A DNA stretch of 9,059 nt, from positions 11,945-21,003 of the forward strand of contig MGON01000130.1 of assembly GCA_001795345.1 (NCBI GenBank), read 5' to 3'. Position 1 is the first letter of the stretch. Each line of letters opens with the position of its first letter. Made by a program: the position numbers and the translations under genes. The stretch is from Chloroflexi bacterium RIFCSPLOWO2_02_FULL_71_16. Its GTDB lineage: Bacteria; Chloroflexota; Limnocylindria; P2-11E. Of the stretch, positions 1 to 5,952 are shown one piece after another. Below the pieces are notes generated by a model. That model was not told where the DNA came from, did not search any database, and was given only the letters and a program-made list of their open reading frames with translations.

Positions 1-1746
1 GCCGATCTCCACGACCCCGCGCCGCTCCCAGGGCAGCGCGCTCCAGACGACGTCGCGGTCCCCGGGGCCCGCCAGCCGGCCGGCCAGGTCGCGCGCGAGC
101 TCCTCTCCATCGGCCAGGACCCGGTCGAAGCGCGGCCGCATGTCGAGGTCGTGGACCGCGTCGATGCCGCAGCCGCAGATGGAGTCGTGAGGGTGGTTCT
201 CGAGGAGGGTGCGCCAGAGCGCGCGGATGCGCTCGCGCTCCGTGCCGCCGCCGAGGGCGTCCAGGGGCTCGCAGCGCTCGAGCAGCAGGCGCTCGCACTC
301 CGCGTTCGCCTGTTTGATCCACACCCGGGTCGAGTTCACGCCGCGCAGGATCGGGCGGTACTTCCCGGCGATCATCTCGCCGGTCAGGACGCCCCGCGGC
401 GTCGGGAGTGAAAGGGCGAACGACTCCAGGCCGCTGATCCGCGGCACCGAGCGCGGCTGGGCCGCCGCGATCGCCGCGATCGCCTCGGGCAGCCGCTCGT
501 ACGGCTCGGTGTGGTCCGTCCCCACCATGAACAGGAGGCGCGGCGACTGCGCGTACGGCCCCGTGACACGCATGAGGCGAGGGAGCACGCGCCGCACGCG
601 CCGCCGCAGCGCGGCCGCGTCCTCCTCGCCCTCGCCGACGAGCGGGAGCGCGTTGTCGTAGTGCGCGACCTGGTGCGAGGCCAGGACGCGGTCGCCCGAC
701 GGCGCTTCCCACTGGAACTCGCTCCCGAGCTCCTCCCCTTCGTCGCCGACGCCTCGAGCGAACACGTAGGTCGAGTAGCCGAACCCCCGGACGAGCTGCG
801 GCATCTGCGCGGGATGGCCGAAGGGATCGGCGACGTAGCACACGCGCATCGCGCGGCCGAGCTCTCCCGCGACGCGGAGGCCCTCCTGGAAGTTGCGGAC
901 GATGGACTCGCCCGAGACGAGCAGGTAGTCCGCGAGCACGTACCACGGCCCCACGAGCAGACGGTCCGCTCGGACCAGCCGCTCGATGCGCGGACGATCC
1001 TCGGGCCGCTTCGCCAGATGGTCCTCGATGGCGATCGTCTGCCCGTCGAAGGTGAAGGCCGTGAAGGCCGGGTCGCGCTCGAGGAGGTCGAGGAGCTTCG
1101 AGACCATGCGCACGAGCCGGTCGCGGTAGACCTCGAAGCGCGCGTACCACTCGCGGTCCCAGTGGGTGTGCGGGACGACGTATATGGCCCATGGCAGACG
1201 GCGTTGGATCTCCGCGACGATCCAGGGCGCGGCGGCGCCGAAGGCCACGCCGATCGACGCGCCGGCCAGCACGTCCGACGGCCAGTGCACCCCGACGGCT
1301 ATCCGCGCGAGCGCGATGCCCGAGGCGACGAGGATCGCGAGCCAGCGGAGCCGCGGGAGAGCGAACCCGAGCGCGACCGCGGCGCCGAACGCGCCCGCGG
1401 TGTCGCCCGAGGGGAACGCGAAGTCACCCGGAGGAGCGATGAGGATCTCGGGGGCGTCGGCGAGGACGTCGAACGGGCGTGGCCGCCGGAACACGAGCTT
1501 CAGCAGGTCGGCGACGATCCAGGCGCTCGCGAGACCGACGGCCACGGTCAGGACGATGGAGAGCCCGCGCCGGCCGAGGCCGCGGGCCCGCATCCCGGCG
1601 AGGCCGAAGAGCCACCAGACGGCGCCGAGCGTGTTCGCGAGCGCGAAGAGGACCGCGAGGATGGCGGTGACCTGGTTGCGCGACGAGGTGATGCCGAGGT
1701 AGAGGCGGCGGTCGATCTCCGCGAGGGTCTCGAGGATCCCCTCCAT
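1..1746 (-). CDS. PAP2 phosphatase fused in frame to GH38 alpha-mannosidase (C-terminus off window)
   Basis: This single uninterrupted frame has 582 residues visible and is open at the left edge. Residues 1-182 are a PAP2 membrane phosphatase with about five hydrophobic segments (roughly 26-48, 62-82, 116-132, 136-153, 159-178). Its motifs are KLVFRRPRP (83-91), PSGD (112-115, where PSGH is usual) and AR-x5-H-x3-D (147-158). From residue 187 it becomes a GH38 alpha-mannosidase: YVVPHTHWDREWY (189-201; His195/Asp197 as metal ligands), YVADPFGH (304-311; Asp307 as the family nucleophile), GTDHTEP (409-415) and NHPHDSICGCGID (517-529; His520 as metal ligand). The helical and beta domains that normally follow are outside the window. 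The ATG lies 4 nt after the dedA stop, behind a weak AGAGG, so translational coupling is likely. The only in-frame starts close to the GH38 part are GTGs inside PAP2 (for example at 1248), and they have no good ribosome site. PAP2 enzymes act on lipid phosphates or pyrophosphates at the outer membrane face. Arg-rich loops predict a cytoplasmic C-terminus, so the mannosidase would be membrane-tethered inside the cell (inference). A sequence or assembly error at the join remains possible. Confidence 0.82.
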   Translation of the reverse strand, partial: MEGILETLAEIDRRLYLGITSSRNQVTAILAVLFALANTLGAVWWLFGLAGMRARGLGRRGLSIVLTVAVGLASAWIVADLLKLVFRRPRPFDVLADAPEILIAPPGDFAFPSGDTAGAFGAAVALGFALPRLRWLAILVASGIALARIAVGVHWPSDVLAGASIGVAFGAAAPWIVAEIQRRLPWAIYVVPHTHWDREWYARFEVYRDRLVRMVSKLLDLLERDPAFTAFTFDGQTIAIEDHLAKRPEDRPRIERLVRADRLLVGPWYVLADYLLVSGESIVRNFQEGLRVAGELGRAMRVCYVADPFGHPAQMPQLVRGFGYSTYVFARGVGDEGEELGSEFQWEAPSGDRVLASHQVAHYDNALPLVGEGEEDAAALRRRVRRVLPRLMRVTGPYAQSPRLLFMVGTDHTEPYERLPEAIAAIAAAQPRSVPRISGLESFALSLPTPRGVLTGEMIAGKYRPILRGVNSTRVWIKQANAECERLLLERCEPLDALGGGTERERIRALWRTLLENHPHDSICGCGIDAVHDLDMRPRFDRVLADGEELARDLAGRLAGPGDRDVVWSALPWERRGVVEIG

Positions 1747-1750
1747 GCCT

Positions 1751-2386
1751 CTAGCGGCGGCGGAGGTGACGCCAGACGAAGACGCCGACGAGCAGCAGGA
1801 GGACCGCGGCCACGAGGTAGTCGAGGCCCCGGAGCGACGACTTCACCTGCGTCCAGTTGTCGCCGAGGATCATCCCGCCCCAGACGAGCAGCATCACCCA
1901 CGGCGCCGCTCCGAGGACGGAGAACAGCGTGAAGCGCCACACCGGCATGCGCGCGATGCCCGCCGGAACCGATATGAACGTCCGGACGATCGGCAGCATG
2001 CGCGAGAAGAACACGGTGGCCTCGCCCCAGCGCGCGAACCAGCGATCGGCGAGCTCGAGATCGTGCGCGCTGATGAGCACGTAGCGGCCGTAGCGCTCGA
2101 GCAGCGGCCGGCCCCCGAGACGCCCCACGTAGTAGGACAGCAGCGACCCGACCGTGTTCCCGACGATGCCGGCGATGACCGCGCCCCAGTACGCCCACGG
2201 CGCCGCGGTGAGCGGCTCTTCGAGCCCGCGCGACACCATCCAGCCGGCGAACGGCAGGATGAGCTCGCTGGGGAGCGGGATGGCGGCGCTCTCTATGGCC
2301 ATGGCGACGACCACTCCCGCATACCCGAATGCGGTGTAGAGCGACTCCAGGAAGGGGATGACGATGGCCTCGAGGGCTTCGAGCAC
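1751..2386 (-). CDS. DedA-family integral membrane protein
   Basis: This 211-aa protein belongs to the DedA/VTT (SNARE-associated) family. It shows the family's early acidic/proline motif around IESAAIPLPSE (31-41), a glycine-rich helix at 68-90, and the arginine motif SRMLPIVRTFISVPAG (128-143), followed by two more hydrophobic stretches (155-175, 189-205) and a basic tail, WRHLRRR. Length and order are typical of a full-length member. DedA proteins are implicated in moving undecaprenyl phosphate or other lipids across the membrane and in envelope homeostasis. The start is GTG at 2386, because an in-frame TAG lies just upstream and no ATG is available in this frame. The Shine-Dalgarno is weak. 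The PAP2-GH38 gene starts 4 nt after its stop, so the two are probably co-transcribed, which fits a shared role in lipid-carrier recycling. The exact substrate cannot be read from sequence. Confidence 0.93.
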   Translation of the reverse strand: MLEALEAIVIPFLESLYTAFGYAGVVVAMAIESAAIPLPSELILPFAGWMVSRGLEEPLTAAPWAYWGAVIAGIVGNTVGSLLSYYVGRLGGRPLLERYGRYVLISAHDLELADRWFARWGEATVFFSRMLPIVRTFISVPAGIARMPVWRFTLFSVLGAAPWVMLLVWGGMILGDNWTQVKSSLRGLDYLVAAVLLLLVGVFVWRHLRRR

Positions 2387-2431
2387 GCGCGCCTATCATC
2401 CCTGAAGGCGAGAAGAGAGGATCGAGCGAGG

Positions 2432-2511
2432 GTCCGGCTCCGCCGGCCCGAGCGAGTCAGTAAGCAGCGGAGCGCGCGGTGCAGGCCGGCCGCTGCGAAG
2501 CGAGGCCGGAC
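2432..2511 (+). repeat. Nested inverted repeats, possible structured leader or intergenic repeat
   Basis: An outer stem pairs GTCCGGCTC (2432-2440) with GAGGCCGGAC (2502-2511), with one bulged G. Inside it GCAGCGG (2464-2470) pairs perfectly with CCGCTGC (2490-2496) around a 19-nt loop. A smaller competing hairpin, CCGGC-TCC-GCCGG, lies near the 5' arm. No U-run follows, so it does not look like a rho-independent terminator. It sits about 45 nt ahead of the plus-strand operon start, so it could be a 5' leader structure or a dispersed intergenic palindrome. In DNA this GC-rich, some pairing is expected by chance. Confidence 0.4.
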
Positions 2512-2545
2512 GAGCGCGTTGAGAAGGGGCGGGTCGGGTCAGCAC

Positions 2546-2552
2546 GGAGGAG
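2546..2552 (+). promoter_or_regulatory. Strong Shine-Dalgarno for the first gene of the plus operon
   Basis: GGAGGAG ends two bases before the ATG at 2555; the GGAGG core is four bases away. It is the best ribosome binding site in the window and decides the start of the glycosyltransferase, since the frame stays open far upstream. The genes behind it use weaker sites or stop/start overlaps. Confidence 0.75.
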
Positions 2553-2554
2553 CG

Positions 2555-3805
2555 ATGCCGCACGTGACGGGACTCGACGAGCGAATGACCGCGGCCGTCG
2601 ACGAGGTCGGCCGTGCCGAGATCCTCGTCGGCATCCCCAGCTTCCGGAACGCGGCGACGATCGGGCACGTCGCGCGCACCGCCGCCGAGGGGCTGCGGCG
2701 GGCGTTTCCCGGCGTGCGCGCCGTGGTCGTGAACGCCGACGGCGGATCCGACGACGGCACGCCGGACCGCGTGCGCCAGGCGCTCGACGGGGTCCCGCGG
2801 GTCGTCGGCGCGTACGTCGGGCTGCCGGGCAAGGGATCGGCCTTCCGGGCGATCTTCGAGGCGGCGACGAAGCTCGGCGTCCGCGCGTGCGCCGTCGTCG
2901 ACAGCGACCTGCGCAGCATCACGCCCGAGTGGATCGAGCGTCTGATCGCGCCGGTGCTGCGCGGCGAAGCCGACTACGTCACGCCGCTCTATGCGCGGCA
3001 CAAGCACGACGGGACGATCACCAACACCATCGCGTACCCGCTCACGCGCGCGCTCTACGGGTCACGCGTGCGCCAGCCGATCGGCGGCGAGTTCGGCTTC
3101 AGCGGCGACCTGGCGCGCTCGTTCCTGGACGGCGGCGCCCTCGGGAACGAGGCGATCTGGGATTCCGACGTCGCTCGCTTCGGCATCGACATCTTCATGA
3201 CGACGACGGCGCTCGCGCGCGGCGCGCGCGTGGGTCAGGCGTACCTCGGCGCGAAGGTCCACGACCCGAAGGATCCGGGAGCGGATCTTGCCCCGATGTT
3301 CATCCAGGTCGTCGGCACCGCGTTCCGCCTGGCGGCGAAGAACGTCGAACGGTGGCGTGGCATCGACGGCTCTCGCGAAGTACCGGTGTTCGGCGAGACG
3401 GGCAGCGTGGAGCCCGAGGAGGTCCGCGCGGACAGCGCGCTGCTGGTGCGCAAGCTGCGCGGCGCTGCGGTGGAGCAGGCTGCGGTCTGGGAGGAGGCGC
3501 TGTCGCCCCGGTCGGCTGCCGCCGTGCGGCGTGCGCTGGAGGAGGACGTACCGCACGCGCTCGCGGGCGAGGCCTGGCCGCTTGTCGTGTACGACCTCCT
3601 GGTCGCGTCAGCGCGGAGGCCGGACCGGACCGACGCCTACGTCCGCGCTCTCGTGCCGCTGTACTTCGGGCGCGTCGCGGCCTTCATCGACGACGCGCGC
3701 TCGCTGTCGACCGCGGGCTCCGAGCGTCTCGTCGAGGAGCAGGCGGCGGCGTTCGAGGACCGCAAGCCGTATCTCCGGGAGCGCTGGGCGACACTGGGCT
3801 CGTGA
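2555..3805 (+). CDS. GT-A glycosyltransferase, mannosylglycerate/glucosylglycerate synthase-like
   Basis: This 416-aa soluble protein has a nucleotide-sugar-binding GT-A fold at the N-terminus. Visible are ILVGIPSFRN (23-31), NADGGSDDGT (60-69), the PGKG loop (91-94), the metal-binding VVDSDLRSITPEW motif (D116-x-D118), RQPIGGEFGFSG (173-184), a WDSDVARFGIDIF acceptor-side motif (202-214) and a His at 236. The PGKG loop, DxD with following SITPEW, QPxGGE and the WDSD..GIDI block are the pattern I associate with mannosylglycerate synthase (GT78) and its glucosylglycerate synthase relatives, which join a nucleotide-sugar hexose directly to D-glycerate. The C-terminal helical half (about 290-416) also fits that family's extra domain. 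The sugar donor (GDP-mannose or an NDP-glucose) cannot be told apart by eye. It is the first gene of the plus operon; its stop overlaps the next start (GTGA). An unrelated GT2-like polysaccharide role remains possible. Confidence 0.72.
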   Translation: MPHVTGLDERMTAAVDEVGRAEILVGIPSFRNAATIGHVARTAAEGLRRAFPGVRAVVVNADGGSDDGTPDRVRQALDGVPRVVGAYVGLPGKGSAFRAIFEAATKLGVRACAVVDSDLRSITPEWIERLIAPVLRGEADYVTPLYARHKHDGTITNTIAYPLTRALYGSRVRQPIGGEFGFSGDLARSFLDGGALGNEAIWDSDVARFGIDIFMTTTALARGARVGQAYLGAKVHDPKDPGADLAPMFIQVVGTAFRLAAKNVERWRGIDGSREVPVFGETGSVEPEEVRADSALLVRKLRGAAVEQAAVWEEALSPRSAAAVRRALEEDVPHALAGEAWPLVVYDLLVASARRPDRTDAYVRALVPLYFGRVAAFIDDARSLSTAGSERLVEEQAAAFEDRKPYLRERWATLGS

Positions 3806-5937
3806 CCGTCTCTCTCAAGGAGGACGCGCTCGTCCTCGTGACCGAGGACGACGGGGGGCTCCCGCTCGGCGGGGCCAGCCCGCTCGGCCTCTACTACCAC
3901 GACACGCAGTTCCTCTCCGGCTTCGCGCTCCGCGTGAACGGGGACCGCCCGCTCCTGCTCTCGGTCAACGACGAGCAGGCGTACGTCGCGGCCTTCCAGC
4001 TCATGCACGCCGCCGGCATCACGCTCGGCACTGCGCGGCACGCCCAGGACAGCCTCTCCATCCGGCGGACGCGCTTCCTCGCCGACGGACTGCGGGAGCG
4101 CATCGGGATCCTGAACGCGACGCCGAGGGAGGTCGACCTCGTCGTCGAGCTCGAGTTCGAGGCGACGTTCCGCGACATGTTCGCCGTGCGCGGATACCAG
4201 GGCGTGAGCGCCGATCCCGAGACGGCGGACGTCAGCTGGGACGGGGAGCGGCTCGTGCTCGGACGGCTAGGCAAGGACGGCGTGCACCGCACGACGACGA
4301 TCGAGCTGCGGCCGAAGCCCGACGAACGCGACGGCACGTGCCTGCGCTACCGGCGCACGCTCGACCGGCAGGGTCTCTTCACCATCGAGATCAGCGCGGT
4401 GCCGGCCGAGGACGGTGTCGGCGAGGGCCCCGCCCCCGCGGGCTTCGACGGCGCGCTCGATGCGCTCAACGCGCGGTACCGGCGCTTCCTTCGCGGCTGC
4501 ACGCGGTTCCGCACCAGCTCCGAGACGCTGGACGAGGGGCTCATCCACCGAAGCGCCCTCGACCTCCGCGCGCTCCTCGACTTCGAGGACACGGGTCCGT
4601 TCCCGACCGCCGGGATCCCCTGGTACGCGGCACCGTTCGGCCGCGACGCCCTCGTCTGCGGCTACCAGACGCTCTCGTGGCAGCCGGATATCGCGCGCGG
4701 CGCGCTCCGCCTCCTCGCCCGGTACCAGGGCACGAAGGTCGACGAGCGGACCGAGGAGGAGCCGGGGAAGATCTTCCACGAGCTGCGGCGTGGCGAGCTC
4801 GCCCGCCTCAAGGTCATCCCGCACAGCCCCTACTACGGATCGGTCGACGCGACGCCGCTGTTCGTGGCCGTGTTCGCGGAGACGGTGAAGTGGACGGCCG
4901 ACCGCGAGCTGTGGCAGGAGCTGCTTCCGGCCGCGGAGCGGGCCCTGGCGTGGTGCGACGGCCCCCACGGCGATCCCGACCGCAACGGCTACGTCCAGCA
5001 CGGCGTCCGCACGAGCGAGATGCGCAACCAGGGCTGGAAGGATTCGGCCATGTCCCTCTCCTACCCCGACGGCACCTGGGTCGATCTACCCGCGGCGCTG
5101 GTCGAGGTGCAGGCGTACGTCCACATGGCCAAGAGCGGCCTGGCCGACCTCTACGAGCTGGACGGCGATCACGCGCGGGCCGACCGCCTCCGCGGCCAAG
5201 CGCGCGAGCTCGCCGAGCAGTTCGAGCGCGACTTCTGGATGCCGGACGAGCGCTGCTACGCGCAGGCGCTCGACGCGTCGCGGAAGCAGGTGGCGGCGGT
5301 GACCAGCAACGCCGGCCATGCCCTGTGGGCCGGCATCGCCGCGCCGGACCGCGCCCGCGAGGTGGTGCACCGGCTCATGCAGCCGGACATGTTCACGGGC
5401 TGGGGCATCCGCACGCTCTCGAGCGGCTATCCGACGTACAACCCGATGAGCTACCACAACGGTTCGGTCTGGCCGCACGACAGCGCGCTCGTCGCGGAGG
5501 GCTTCGCCCGCTACGGCATGCGCGAGGAGGCGTCGGCGATCATCGAAGGGCTGTTCGAGGCGGGCAAGCGCTTCCCGGACGCGCGCCTCCCCGAGCTCTT
5601 CTGCGGCTTCCAGCGCGACCTGCGGTTCTCGTCGCGTCCGGCCGACTACCTCGTGGCGTGCATCCCTCAGGCATGGGCCGCGGGCGTGGTCTTCCTGTGC
5701 CTGCGGACGCTTCTCGGGCTGCGGCCGCACCTCGGGGACCGGCGCCTCGTGGTGGACCCGGCGCTGCCCGCCTGGCTCGAGCACGTCACGGTGGAGGACA
5801 TGCGCGTCCACGACGGCCGCGTGAGCTTCCGGGCGCAGCGCACGCGGAAGGGCGTGCGCGTCGAAGGCGGCGGGCCGCGGATCGTGGAGCTCGGGACGGA
5901 CCGGGAGAGCGCTCCGCACGCGGCGGCCGGGACCTAG
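3802..5937 (+). CDS. Glycoside hydrolase with glycogen-debranching-type N-terminus and MGH1-like catalytic domain
   Basis: This is a 711-aa protein. Residues 5-200 form a beta-rich N-terminal domain of the amylo-alpha-1,6-glucosidase N-terminal type, with LGLYYHDTQFLSGF (28-41). Residues 240-650 form an (alpha/alpha)6 barrel with GIPWYAAPFGRDAL (271-284), IPHSPYYGSVDATPLF (339-354), NQGWKDS (409-415), YHNGSVWPHDSAL (551-563) and LPELFCGF (596-603). A small beta domain closes the chain. Asp415 and Glu598 are plausible acid/base residues by family position, not proven. Relatives are usually labelled glycogen debranching enzyme, but the barrel resembles mannosylglycerate/glucosylglycerate hydrolases (GH63-like). 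Sitting between glyceryl-glycoside-type glycosyltransferases, it may hydrolyse or trim their product. No signal peptide is seen, so it is probably cytoplasmic. The GTG start overlaps the previous stop by 4 bp, and the N-terminal SLKEDALVLVTEDDG matches how such proteins begin. True glycogen debranching is the main alternative. Confidence 0.85.
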   Translation: MTVSLKEDALVLVTEDDGGLPLGGASPLGLYYHDTQFLSGFALRVNGDRPLLLSVNDEQAYVAAFQLMHAAGITLGTARHAQDSLSIRRTRFLADGLRERIGILNATPREVDLVVELEFEATFRDMFAVRGYQGVSADPETADVSWDGERLVLGRLGKDGVHRTTTIELRPKPDERDGTCLRYRRTLDRQGLFTIEISAVPAEDGVGEGPAPAGFDGALDALNARYRRFLRGCTRFRTSSETLDEGLIHRSALDLRALLDFEDTGPFPTAGIPWYAAPFGRDALVCGYQTLSWQPDIARGALRLLARYQGTKVDERTEEEPGKIFHELRRGELARLKVIPHSPYYGSVDATPLFVAVFAETVKWTADRELWQELLPAAERALAWCDGPHGDPDRNGYVQHGVRTSEMRNQGWKDSAMSLSYPDGTWVDLPAALVEVQAYVHMAKSGLADLYELDGDHARADRLRGQARELAEQFERDFWMPDERCYAQALDASRKQVAAVTSNAGHALWAGIAAPDRAREVVHRLMQPDMFTGWGIRTLSSGYPTYNPMSYHNGSVWPHDSALVAEGFARYGMREEASAIIEGLFEAGKRFPDARLPELFCGFQRDLRFSSRPADYLVACIPQAWAAGVVFLCLRTLLGLRPHLGDRRLVVDPALPAWLEHVTVEDMRVHDGRVSFRAQRTRKGVRVEGGGPRIVELGTDRESAPHAAAGT

Positions 5938-5952
5938 AGCGGCGCCGAGCGG

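Larger units (their letters stand above)
2387..2554. promoter_or_regulatory. Divergent intergenic region, probably with promoters for both operons
   Basis: About 168 nt separate the DedA start (minus) from the glycosyltransferase start (plus), and no credible gene lies between them. Both gene groups read away from this gap, so it should hold two promoters. No confident -35/-10 pair can be named. On the minus strand GATGAT, about 10 nt before the GTG, could be a -10 element for a very short or leaderless dedA transcript, but this is weak. The plus side carries the nested inverted repeats listed separately. A GGAGGAG Shine-Dalgarno sits at 2546-2552. Confidence 0.5.

Noticed and set aside
511..1932. 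Long plus-strand open frame opposite the PAP2-GH38 gene
   Set aside because: Its translation is low-complexity, charged and lacks any motif, while the minus strand in the same span shows clear PAP2 and GH38 signatures. It is a GC-rich shadow frame.
1548..2399. Minus-strand frame starting ATG at 2399, overlapping DedA
   Set aside because: The protein is Arg/Pro/Ala-rich without membrane segments or motifs. The frame beginning GTG at 2386 gives a complete DedA protein.
2433..2445. CCGGC-TCC-GCCGG hairpin as a terminator
   Set aside because: There is no U-tract, the loop is only 3 nt, and no gene on either strand ends here.
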